Shown piece after piece: positions 20,394 through 27,923 of a stretch of 64,000 nucleotides of DNA. Position 1 is the first letter of the stretch; every line of letters starts with the position of its first letter. Under the pieces are notes generated by a model. It searched no databases. It was not told the DNA's origin and worked only from the letters and a program-made list of their open reading frames with translations. Made by a program: the position numbers and the translations under genes. Origin of the DNA: Streptomyces sp. NRRL F-5727 (GTDB lineage: Bacteria > Actinomycetota > Actinomycetes > Streptomycetales > Streptomycetaceae); the NCBI RefSeq assembly GCF_000719555.1, contig NZ_JOGX01000011.1, positions 95,969-159,968 of the forward strand, read 5' to 3'.

Positions 20394-21371
20394 TCAGATC
20401 CGGTCGGGTGCGCTGATGCCGAGCACGGAGAGGCCGCCGGCGAGCACCGTCCCGGTGGCTTCGGCGAGCGCGAGCCGGGAGCGGTGGGCGGCCGAGGGTT
20501 TCTCGTCGCCGAGCGGCAGAACGGTGTGCTGGAAGCCGAGCAGCGCGTCGGCGACGGCTTCGAGGTGCCGGGCGACCCGGTCGGGGGCGCGGTGGCGGGC
20601 GGCGGCGAGGAGGACGGCGGGGTGGTCCCGGAGCAGCCCGAGCAGCGGGCCCTCGCCCTCGGTGCCGTGGACCTCGGTCTCGTAGGCGGGGAGCACGCCG
20701 AGCTGCGCGCCGTTGGCGAGGAGCCGCCGGGTGCGGGAGTGGGCGTACTGGACGCGGAAGAGCGCGTTGCGCTCGTGCCGTACGAGGAGCGGGGGCCCGT
20801 CGAGGGGCCGGTCGTGGGGCGCGGCCCGCAGCAGCCGCCACCGGGCGGCGTCGCTCCCGAGGAGCGCGGTCTCGTCGGCGCCGGGGTGGACGTACGGCCG
20901 CTCGCCGCCGGCCTCGACGCGGGCGTCGGCGCCCTGGCCGCGCAGCAGCCCGGTGAGACAGCCGACGATCACGGTGGCGCGGTCCTCGGCCGGCGGCTCG
21001 AACCGCACGGCCTCCCCGGCGAGCGCGTCGCCCTGCCCGTACGCGAGCCCGGCGGTCCGCACGGCCCGGAGGAGTTCGGCGCCGTCCTGGGGCCGGAGGG
21101 TGAAGTTCAGGAAGCCGGGCCCGGTGATGTCCACGGCGAGGATCCCGGCGGCGCCGTCCAGCCGCTCCTTGAGCACGGAGGCGACGTCGAGCGCGGGCCG
21201 CCCGGCGGGCCGGGCGAGGCTGAGGGCGACGCTGCTGGCGTACTCCCCCACTCCCCCGGGGCGGGCCTTCTCGACCTTGACCCGCGGGGGGACGTCGACC
21301 CGCAGCGCACCGTCGTCGACCGCACGGCGCACGGCGTGCTGCACGGTGAGGGAGAGGTCCGCGGGGGTCAC
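20394..21371 (-). CDS. nrtL: ArgS-related anticodon-binding protein without catalytic core (NrtL-like)
   Basis: The 325-aa product resembles arginyl-tRNA synthetase at both ends: an N-terminal Add-1-like domain (VPPRVKVEKARPGGVGEYASSVALSLARPAGRPALDVA split over residues 26-63, with DITGPGFLNFTL at about 80-91) and a C-terminal DALR anticodon-binding domain (LVRHERNALFRVQYAHSRTRRLL, in two parts, onwards). The Rossmann catalytic domain with HIGH and KMSK motifs is missing, so it cannot charge tRNA. GTG start at 21371. It precedes lysA by 15 bp. Possible roles: tRNA-Arg binding or regulation of the operon; neither is shown. Confidence 0.8.
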   Translation of the reverse strand: MTPADLSLTVQHAVRRAVDDGALRVDVPPRVKVEKARPGGVGEYASSVALSLARPAGRPALDVASVLKERLDGAAGILAVDITGPGFLNFTLRPQDGAELLRAVRTAGLAYGQGDALAGEAVRFEPPAEDRATVIVGCLTGLLRGQGADARVEAGGERPYVHPGADETALLGSDAARWRLLRAAPHDRPLDGPPLLVRHERNALFRVQYAHSRTRRLLANGAQLGVLPAYETEVHGTEGEGPLLGLLRDHPAVLLAAARHRAPDRVARHLEAVADALLGFQHTVLPLGDEKPSAAHRSRLALAEATGTVLAGGLSVLGISAPDRI

Positions 21372-21477
21372 GGTCCCAGCCTAGGGGAGGAGGGGGGTCG
21401 GAACGCGAACCGGTTTCGCCATCCGGTCACCCGCGGCGCCGCACGCGACGAATCCCCAGGCGGAAACGGTTCACCGG

Positions 21478-21522
21478 CGACTCACCGCCGACTCACATCC
21501 GACTCACCACCCGGCTCACCGC
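21478..21522. repeat. four 11-bp direct repeats
   Basis: CGACTCACCGC, CGACTCACATC, CGACTCACCACC and CGGCTCACCGC follow one another at the 3' end of the receiver gene (stop at 21516) and the gap before nrtL. Simple tandem expansion; a role as an operator is possible but unsupported. Confidence 0.6.
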
Positions 21523-21977
21523 CCGGGGCGTACGCTCCCGGCCGCCGGTCTGCCCTGGCTGCCGTCCCCTGCGGACGGCTCCTCTCCCGCGTCGGGCGCA
21601 CCGGCCTGTCGCCGCTGCCGGGGCTCCCGGTGCAGCAGCTGCCGGACGACCCGTACGAGCTCCGCCGGCTCGAAGGGCTTGGCGAGGAACGCGTCCGCGG
21701 CCGGCGCGGCCTCGCCCTCCCCGCAGGCGCTGATGATGGCCACGGGCAGATGCCGGGTCCGCGGGTCCTCCCGCAGCCGCTGGGCGGTCTTGATGCCGTC
21801 GAGCCGTGGCATGACGACGTCGAGGGTGACGACGTCGGGCCGGACGCGATGCACGACGTCCAGACACTCGGCACCATCGGCCGCGGTCACGACCTCGAAC
21901 CCCTCGAGTTCGAGATTGACCCTGATCAACTGCCGGATGACCTTGTTGTCGTCGACAACGAGCACCCGCCCGGACAT
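21516..21977 (-). CDS. stand-alone response-regulator receiver protein
   Basis: Single receiver domain (153 aa) with acidic pocket DD (VLVVDDNKV), phospho-acceptor aspartate in VTLDVVMPRLDG, Ser switch (IISACG) and conserved lysine in LAKPFEP. A 35-residue polar, Gln/Arg/Gly-rich tail replaces any output domain, so it probably works by protein contact. No kinase gene is next to it. I chose ATG 21977 (MSGRVLVVDD); GTG 21986 (MSGMSGR) is an equal alternative, and neither has a good ribosome site. It is 144 bp upstream of nrtL-lysA and 160 bp from tRNA-Arg, which is divergent. Confidence 0.85.
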   Translation of the reverse strand: MSGRVLVVDDNKVIRQLIRVNLELEGFEVVTAADGAECLDVVHRVRPDVVTLDVVMPRLDGIKTAQRLREDPRTRHLPVAIISACGEGEAAPAADAFLAKPFEPAELVRVVRQLLHREPRQRRQAGAPDAGEEPSAGDGSQGRPAAGSVRPGR

Positions 21978-22146
21978 GCCTGACACGTGAACGAGAGTAG
22001 GCCGCCCCGAGGGGCTGCGTCCGGGTTTTGCCCACTTCCGACCCGTGCGAGCGAACACCCCCCTGGTGACGCCCCGGAAATACCTGTTCACAGGCACCCC
22101 GCGAGAGCTGGTAAGGTTTCACCCGTCGCCGCCAAGCAGCGACGAA

Positions 22147-22218
22147 GCCCCCGTAGCTCAGGGGATAGAGCAACGGCCTCCGGAGCCGTGTGCGCAGGTT
22201 CGAATCCTGCCGGGGGCA
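22147..22218 (+). tRNA. tRNA-Arg (anticodon CCG)
   Basis: Complete cloverleaf: acceptor GCCCCCG/CGGGGGC with discriminator A, D-arm GCTC...GAGC, anticodon stem ACGGC/GCCGT with loop CTCCGGA (anticodon CCG) and T-arm GCAGG TTCGAAT CCTGC. CCA is not encoded. It reads CGG, an important Arg codon in this GC-rich genome. Its 3' end is a typical target for actinomycete integrative elements, but no integrase or second att copy is seen here. Confidence 0.97.
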
Positions 22219-22238
22219 CTTCGCGAGAAGTGCCAGAC

Positions 22239-22276
22239 AGACCCCGTGATCAGCGAAATCGCTGAGAGCGGGGTCT
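22239..22276 (+). terminator. terminator of tRNA-Arg
   Basis: Arms AGACCCCG/CGGGGTCT plus inner TCAGCG/CGCTGA with an AAAT loop, followed by TTGTT, begin 21 bp after the tRNA. Confidence 0.85.
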
Positions 22277-22606
22277 TGTTGTATGCCCTCTTCGCGGCCG
22301 GGGGCTCGGGGGCAGGAGGGCCCCCAGCCGGACTCGGGGAGGGTGAGGTCCTGCTCGGCCGGGCCGACCGCTTCGGCGGGCCGGGAGCCGCCGAAGTACA
22401 CGGCTCGGCGAGGAGAAGCGTGCCCCTCCCGTGCCCGGTCGAGCGGGGAACGCCGGGTGGTCGCGGTGCGCGGACACGGAAGCGGCCCCCGACCAGGTTG
22501 CCCGGTCAGGGGCCATTCATGTGCGGCGGCCTTGTCCACCGGGCCGGTCTTCACCCGCCGGCGAGATGCGGGACCGGCGGGCTGACAGCGGATGCGCCGG
22601 GTGTGA
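22277..22606. other. 330-bp gap between tRNA terminator and lectin-like gene
   Basis: No gene supported. It contains GC-rich non-coding sequence and one hairpin at 22484-22514 that can end the lectin-like transcript. Confidence 0.6.
22484..22514 (-). terminator. hairpin downstream of the lectin-like gene
   Basis: GGCCCCCGACC and GGTCAGGGGCC pair with one mismatch over 11 bp around a nine-base loop, 93 bp beyond the stop at 22607. Confidence 0.6.
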
Positions 22607-23665
22607 TCACGAGAACCACAGCTCGTGGATGTGGTTGTCCTGGCCGCGGTAGACCACGTGCTGGGTATCGTCCACGTCCCAGGTGTACCCGGCAGGGGTA
22701 CCGACAGCCTGCATGGAGCCACCCGACGCGACGGTCAGGTCGTTGTGATGCCAGGCGCCGTTGAACCACAGCTCGTGGATGTGCTTGTCACTCCCGCGGT
22801 AGACCACGTGCTGGGTCTTGTCCACGTCCCAGGTGTATCCGACCGGATCGGAATGCGCCGCAACCTGACTGCCCGACGCGGTGATCAGGTCGTTGTGGTG
22901 CCAGGCGCCGTTGAACCACAGCTCATGGATGCGACTGTCCGGGCCGCGGTAGACCACGTGCTGGGTTCCGTCCACATCCCAGGTGTACCCGGCGGGGTCG
23001 CCATCGGCCTCGACGGGGCTGCCGGACGCGACGGTCAGGTCGTTGTGATGCCAGGCGCCGTTGAACCACAGCTCGTGGATGTGGTTGTCCGGGCCGCGGT
23101 AGACCACGTGCTGGGTCCCGTCCACGTCCCAGGTGTACCCGTCTGGAAACCCTGCCACCTTCGCGGTGCTGCCGGACGCGGCATTCAGATTGTTGTGGTG
23201 CCACGAGCCGTTGAACCACAGCTCCCGGACGTTGCTGTCCTCATCGCAGAACACGACATGCTGGGTCTTGTCCACGTCCCAGGTGTAACCACAGGGGTCG
23301 CCGTTGGGATGGGCGCGTTCCGGGCTGCCCGATGCGGCGATCAGATCGTTGTGGTGCCATGCGCCGTTGAACCACAGTTCCTGGATGTGCGTGTTCAGAC
23401 CGCAGTACACGACGTGCTGGGTCCCGTCCACGTCCCAGGTGTAACCAGAGGGATCGCCGTTCGCCAGCACTTGGCTGCCCGATGCGGTGATCAGGTCGTT
23501 GTGGTGCCAGGCGCCGTTGAACCACAGCTCATGGATGCGATTGTCCTGGCCGCGGTAGACCACGTGCTGGGTCTTGTCCACGTCCCAGGTGTATCCGTCC
23601 GGGTTTCCGCCGGCAGGTGCCGGGCTGCCCGAAGCGACGGTCAGATCATTGCGGTCCCATCCCAC
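22607..23665 (-). CDS. seven-repeat beta-propeller lectin-like protein
   Basis: The 352-aa product is almost nothing but seven repeats of about 50 residues. Each contains GYTWDVDxTQHVVYRG, then an IHELWFNGAW core and HHNDL(T/I). The first repeat begins with the last strand motif (GWDRNDL) and the seventh ends at HELWFS, so the chain closes like a circular propeller with seven blades. This resembles fucose-type (AAL/PLL-like) propeller lectins with conserved aromatic residues at the repeat boundaries; sugar binding is inference. No signal peptide or membrane segment. Blades 2-3 contain three cysteines not found in the others. GTG start at 23665 with GGGAG before it. Lower GC than its neighbours and placed beside tRNA-Arg: probably acquired. 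Confidence 0.8.
   Translation of the reverse strand: MGWDRNDLTVASGSPAPAGGNPDGYTWDVDKTQHVVYRGQDNRIHELWFNGAWHHNDLITASGSQVLANGDPSGYTWDVDGTQHVVYCGLNTHIQELWFNGAWHHNDLIAASGSPERAHPNGDPCGYTWDVDKTQHVVFCDEDSNVRELWFNGSWHHNNLNAASGSTAKVAGFPDGYTWDVDGTQHVVYRGPDNHIHELWFNGAWHHNDLTVASGSPVEADGDPAGYTWDVDGTQHVVYRGPDSRIHELWFNGAWHHNDLITASGSQVAAHSDPVGYTWDVDKTQHVVYRGSDKHIHELWFNGAWHHNDLTVASGGSMQAVGTPAGYTWDVDDTQHVVYRGQDNHIHELWFS
22613..23660 (-). repeat. seven tandem 150-bp coding repeats
   Basis: DNA-level tandem array that encodes the propeller blades; blocks such as ACCACGTGCTGGGT and GTCCACGTCCCAGGTGTA recur every 147-156 bp. The high identity between units points to recent amplification or gene conversion. Confidence 0.9.
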
Positions 23666-24111
23666 GGTGCTCTCCCTTCATGCCTGTTTCGGCCGGACTC
23701 GGCCCATTAGCCAGTCAGACACCGACGAGGCAGCTCGGCATCCCCCGATGCAGGGAGTAGTGCTCTGGGACATGGGGCAGCGACAGACAGTCGAAGTGGC
23801 TCCCGCCCGGCAAGGCACACCACGGACGCCCGCCCCTTCCCCTTGCGCACGGAAAGTTACATGAGCGGCACAGTTCGATTTCACTCGAACGGCTTAGTTT
23901 CGTCGCTCTCCGTAGCGCGCCCGGCGCCTCCGAGCACAGGTACGTCCATGCCGACTCGGCCTCGGCACCGGAGACGCGGTCAAACGAACGCTGCCGCCGG
24001 CTCGACACCGCTCGTCGAGGCACCGTGATCGGCGGTCCATGGGGAGATCGCGTGGGGGCTTGGGCAAGGGGTGTGCCCCCGGCGTCGGGGCCGGGGGCAC
24101 GGGTGGTCACG
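23666..24111. other. 446-bp gap upstream of the lectin-like gene
   Basis: No convincing gene; codon statistics of the open frames do not fit. It has lower GC than average. It contains an inverted repeat GTTCGA-N6-TCGAAC at 23873-23890, about 210 bp before the lectin start, and the M4 protease terminator at its right end. Confidence 0.55.
24073..24100 (-). terminator. terminator of the M4 protease gene
   Basis: GTGCCCCCGGC and GCCGGGGGCAC form a perfect 11-bp stem with a six-base loop, 11 bp after the stop codon. Confidence 0.85.
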
Positions 24112-25683
24112 TCACTTGACGTTGACGGCCTTCCAGGCGGCGTTGACCGCGTTGTATTCGGAGGAGGTCGCGCCGTAGAGGTCGGACGCCGCGGAGAGGG
24201 TGGCGGTGCGGGCGCCGGCGTAGGTGGTGGAGGAGGTCATGTAGGTGGAGAGGGCCTTGTACCAGATCTGGTACGCCTTCTCGCGGCCTATGCCGGTGAC
24301 GGTGGAGTTGTCGTAGGTCGGGGAGTTGTAGGTGACCCCGTTGATCGTCTTGGTGCCGCTGCCCTCCGCCAGGAGGTAGAAGAAGTGGTTGGCCGGGCCC
24401 GAGGAGTAGTGGACGTCGAGGCGGCCGAGGCTGCTGGACCAGTAGTCGGCGGAGTTGCCGTCCTTGCTGGGCTTGTCCATGTAGCGGAGCGGGGTGCCGT
24501 TGCCGCGGATGTCGATCTTCTCGCCGATGAGGTAGTCGCCGGCGTCGGACGCGTTGTTCGCGTAGAACTCGACCGAGGTGCCGAGGATGTCGGAGGTCGC
24601 CTCGTTGAGGCCGCCGGACTCCTTGCTGTAGCGGAGGTTCGCCGTGGAGGCGGTGAGGCCGTGGGTCATCTCGTGGCCGGCGACGTCGAGGGAGGTCAGC
24701 GGCTTGGCGTTGCCGGCGCCGTCGCCGTACGTCATGCAGAAGCAGGAGTCGGACCAGAAGGCGTTGACGTAGGCGTTGCCGTAGTGGACGCGTGAGTAGG
24801 CGGCGACGCCGTCGCCGCGGATGCCGTTGCGGCCGAGCTCGTTCTTGTAGAAGTCCCAGGTGACGGCCGCGCCGTAGTGGGCGTCGGCGGCCGCGGTCTC
24901 GCGGTTGCTCGCCAGGCCGTTGCCCCAGGTGTCGGTGGAGTTGGTGAAGAGGGTGCCGGTGCCGCTGGTGCCGCCCTTCAGGTCGTACGTCTTGTGGCCG
25001 CCGCGGCCGGCGTCCGTGAGGGTGAAGCCGGGCGAGGTGCCGAGGGTGACCTGGCCGCTGTACTGGGTGTTGCCGACGCCCGTCTCGATCGCCTCGTAGG
25101 AGTGCAGCTCCTTGCCGGTGGTGGCGTCCGTGATGACGTGGCGCTCGCTCGGCGTGCCGTCGTGCTGGTGGCCGGTCTCCACGGTCTCCCAGGCGAGGAC
25201 GGGCTTGCCGCCGGCCGCCCAGATCACCTTGCGGGCGCCTTCGCGCGCCGTGGCGGCGGCGGCCGTGGTCGGCACGGAGATGCGGGCCGAGGTCGCCTTG
25301 GTGGTGGAGCGGGCGCCGTTCTTCTTCTGGTGGACCACGAGGTCGCCGCCGAGGACCGGCAGGCCGTCGTAGGTGCGCTCGTACCGCGTGTGGACGGTGC
25401 CGTCCGCGTCCTTCACGACGTCGCGGACGACCAGCTTCTCCCGGTCGGCCAGGCCGATCGCCTCGGCGGTGGCGGCGGCCGACGCCTGGGCCTGCTGGAT
25501 CGCGGCGGCCCGCTGGGGGGCGCTGAGGACGAGGGCGGTGGCCCCGGCCCCGGTGCCGGTCTCGTTGACGACCGCGGCTCCGGCGGTTCCGGTCTGGACT
25601 CCGACGACGACCATGGCGGCCGAGGCGACGAGGGCGGCGGTGCGGACGACGGTCCGGCGGTGCGAGGACTGCTGGCGGATCAC
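24112..25683 (-). CDS. secreted M4 (thermolysin-like) neutral metalloprotease
   Basis: Zinc endopeptidase made as a 523-aa preproprotein. Residues 1-36 are a signal peptide ending near AGA. A propeptide (FTP and PepSY-type chaperone domains, about 50-200) precedes the M4 catalytic domain with zinc motif HEMTH at 337-341, the third ligand Glu361 in GGLNEATSD, and the active-site histidine region HYSSGPANH. The C-terminal helical domain completes the fold. GTG start at 25683. Mono-cistronic with its own terminator. Likely involved in nutrient recovery during growth or development. Confidence 0.95.
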   Translation of the reverse strand: MIRQQSSHRRTVVRTAALVASAAMVVVGVQTGTAGAAVVNETGTGAGATALVLSAPQRAAAIQQAQASAAATAEAIGLADREKLVVRDVVKDADGTVHTRYERTYDGLPVLGGDLVVHQKKNGARSTTKATSARISVPTTAAAATAREGARKVIWAAGGKPVLAWETVETGHQHDGTPSERHVITDATTGKELHSYEAIETGVGNTQYSGQVTLGTSPGFTLTDAGRGGHKTYDLKGGTSGTGTLFTNSTDTWGNGLASNRETAAADAHYGAAVTWDFYKNELGRNGIRGDGVAAYSRVHYGNAYVNAFWSDSCFCMTYGDGAGNAKPLTSLDVAGHEMTHGLTASTANLRYSKESGGLNEATSDILGTSVEFYANNASDAGDYLIGEKIDIRGNGTPLRYMDKPSKDGNSADYWSSSLGRLDVHYSSGPANHFFYLLAEGSGTKTINGVTYNSPTYDNSTVTGIGREKAYQIWYKALSTYMTSSTTYAGARTATLSAASDLYGATSSEYNAVNAAWKAVNVK

Positions 25684-25881
25684 GCGGGCTCCTTCGCTGA
25701 AACGCGTGGGGGTTCATGTGGGGGGTGACGCGGTGGGGAGCGTGCCAGGAGAACGCGTTCTTTGACAGGTATGCAACAAGAATTTGACCATCTGTTGTCC
25801 GAAGGACGGGGTGGGGTGTCCGCTATGCGGCATGTCAACCGGGCTCGGAGCGGGAACAGTTGGGGCGGGTCGGGCATGGCT

Positions 25882-25915
25882 GGGCCCCCTGCCTCCGGAG
25901 GGAGGCAGGGGGCCC
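25882..25915 (-). terminator. terminator of ku
   Basis: GGGCCCCCTGCCTCC and GGAGGCAGGGGGCCC: perfect 15-bp stem, four-base loop, 33 bp after the ku stop. Confidence 0.9.
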
Positions 25916-25947
25916 GTGGTGGTTCAGGGGGCGGGGTCGGCCCGGGG

Positions 25948-26988
25948 TCAGGCCGTGCGCTTCTTCGGTGCCGCCTTCTTCGGTGCCGCCTTCTTCGATG
26001 CAGCCTGCTTGGCCGTCGCCTTCTTCGTCTCGGCCGCCTTCTTCGTCCCGGCCGTCTTGCTCGTCGCGGTCGTCTTCTTGGCCGCCGCGGTCTTCTTCGC
26101 CGTCGTCGTCTTCTTCGCCGTCGTCGTCGTCTTCTCGGCCGTCTTCTTCGCCGTCGCCGTCTTCTTCGCCGGGCGGCTCTTGATGTCCGTGACCACGGCC
26201 GGCTCGCCCCGGGACTCCTTCGCCTCGCGGACGCTCTTCTCCAGCGCCGCCATCAGGTCGATCACCTGGCCGCCGCCCTCCTCGCCCGGCTCCGGGGGCG
26301 CCACTCCCGCGCCGCCCGCCGCCTTCGCCGCGATCATCTCCTCCACCGCCTCGCGGTAGTCGTCGTGGAGGGTGCTGATGTCGACCTCGCCGAGGGTGGC
26401 CATCAGGGCGTCCGCCAGGTCGAGTTCGGCGTCGCGGACCGTCACCTGGGTCTCCGGGGCCACGCCCTCCGGCGCGCGGATCTCGTCCGGCCAGAGCAGG
26501 CCGTGCATGGCGATCACGTCGTCCACGACCCGGAGCATGCCCAGCCGTTCGCGGCCCCGCAGCGCGTACTTCGCCACCGCCACCTTGTCGCTGCGCTTCA
26601 GCGCCTCCCGCAGGAGCGTGTACGGCTTGGCGGCCGGCACCCCGTTCGCCGAGAGGTAGTACGCGGCGTCCATCTGGAGCGGGTCGATGTCGCCGGCCGG
26701 GACGAAGGCGACGATCTCGATCGTCTTGGCCGTGGGCAGCGGCAGCGCGGCCAGGTCCTCGTCGGTGATCGGGATCATGGTCCCGTCGGCGTCCTCGTAC
26801 GCCTTCCCGATCTCGGCCTGCGTGACCTCCTCGCCGTCCAGCTCGCAGACCTTCCGGTAGCGGATCCGGCCGCCGTCCGCGGCGTGGATCTGGCGGAAGG
26901 AGACGGACCGGCTCTCGGTGGCGTTCACCAGCTTGATCGGGATGCTGACCAGGCCGAAGGATATGGCGCCGTTCCAGATCGATCGCAC
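25948..26988 (-). CDS. ku: non-homologous end-joining protein Ku
   Basis: Homodimeric DNA-end-binding ring that recruits LigD in bacterial NHEJ. The 346-aa product has the Ku core (SIWNGAISFGLVSIPIKL, RIRYRKVCELDGEEV, YYLSANG...) to about residue 245. It is followed by a roughly 90-residue tail of KKT/AKK/PKK motifs, a lysine-rich DNA-binding extension like those of Streptomyces and mycobacterial Ku. I chose GTG 26988 (MRSIWNG) with AAGGGAAC upstream; a frame from 27024 would leave no promoter space. Divergent from the LigD polymerase gene across only 50 bp. Confidence 0.95.
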   Translation of the reverse strand: MRSIWNGAISFGLVSIPIKLVNATESRSVSFRQIHAADGGRIRYRKVCELDGEEVTQAEIGKAYEDADGTMIPITDEDLAALPLPTAKTIEIVAFVPAGDIDPLQMDAAYYLSANGVPAAKPYTLLREALKRSDKVAVAKYALRGRERLGMLRVVDDVIAMHGLLWPDEIRAPEGVAPETQVTVRDAELDLADALMATLGEVDISTLHDDYREAVEEMIAAKAAGGAGVAPPEPGEEGGGQVIDLMAALEKSVREAKESRGEPAVVTDIKSRPAKKTATAKKTAEKTTTTAKKTTTAKKTAAAKKTTATSKTAGTKKAAETKKATAKQAASKKAAPKKAAPKKRTA

Positions 26989-27038
26989 GGTTTGTTCCCT
27001 TCGTACCGGTTCGGCGGGAAACATGGGAGTCTCATCGT

Positions 27039-27923
27039 ATGACGCCCATCACAGAGGTGGCCGGGCGGCGCATCACGCTCAGTAACCTCGGCAAGGTCAT
27101 CCACCCCGCCACGGGCACCACCAAGGGCGAGCTGCTGCACTACTACGCCACCGTCGAGGCCGCGATCCTGCCGCATCTGCGCGACCGGCCCGTCTCCTTC
27201 CTGCGCTATCCGGACGGGCCCGGCGGGCAGCTCTTCTTCACCAAGAATCCGCCGCCCGGTACGCCCGCCTGGGTGGCCACCACGCCCGTGCCGCGCACCG
27301 AGGACCCGCGCGCCCGGCAGGTGATGGTCCAGGACCTGCCGTCGCTGGTGTGGGCGTCGAACCTGGTCGTGGAGTTCCACACCCCGCAGTGGACCGCCGC
27401 CTCCCCCGCCGTCGCCGACCGGCTCGTCCTGGACCTCGACCCGGGGCCGCCGGCCACCGTCGTCGACTGCTGCCGGGTCGCGCTCCACCTGCGCGAACGG
27501 CTCGCCCGGGACGGTCTGGCCGCCTTCGCCAAGACCTCCGGCGCCAAGGGGCTCCATCTGCTGGTCCCGGTGCTGCCGACGCCGTCCGGGCAGGTCTCCG
27601 CGTACGCGAAGCGGCTCGCCGTCGAGACGGAGGCGGAGCTGCCGCGGCTGGTCACGCACCGGATGACGAAGGCCCTGCGCGCCGGGAAGGTCTTCGTCGA
27701 CCACAGCCAGAACGCCGCCGCCAAGACCACCGCCACCCCCTACACCCTCCGGGCCCGCGAACGGCCCACCGTCTCCGCGCCGGTCACCTGGGAGGAGGTC
27801 GAGGCGTGCGCGAACCCCGCGGACCTGGTCTTCGTGATGGACGACATCACGCCACGTCTGGAGCGGTACGGGGAGCTGATGGGGCCGCTGTTCGACGCGG
27901 GGCGGGCGGGGGAAGTGCCGTGA
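27039..27923 (+). CDS. ligD: LigD-type NHEJ polymerase/primase
   Basis: Archaeo-eukaryotic primase-type polymerase domain of LigD as a separate 294-aa protein. It fills gaps, preferring ribonucleotides, at double-strand breaks. Visible motifs are the catalytic DLDPG (132-136), SGAKGLHL (167-174) and the late acidic/His motif KVFVDHSQN. ATG start at 27039 with GGGAG at nine bases. It overlaps the ligase gene by four bases (GTGA) and is divergent from ku, forming a compact three-gene NHEJ locus. Confidence 0.93.
   Translation: MTPITEVAGRRITLSNLGKVIHPATGTTKGELLHYYATVEAAILPHLRDRPVSFLRYPDGPGGQLFFTKNPPPGTPAWVATTPVPRTEDPRARQVMVQDLPSLVWASNLVVEFHTPQWTAASPAVADRLVLDLDPGPPATVVDCCRVALHLRERLARDGLAAFAKTSGAKGLHLLVPVLPTPSGQVSAYAKRLAVETEAELPRLVTHRMTKALRAGKVFVDHSQNAAAKTTATPYTLRARERPTVSAPVTWEEVEACANPADLVFVMDDITPRLERYGELMGPLFDAGRAGEVP

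Noticed and set aside
23715..24110. 131-aa minus-strand frame upstream of the lectin-like gene
   Set aside because: No ribosome site, codon use unlike genes, no known motif, and it runs through the protease terminator.
27350..27919. N-terminal extension of the ligase frame into the polymerase gene
   Set aside because: This part is a frame-shifted shadow of the polymerase; the GTGA junction at 27920 explains the start.
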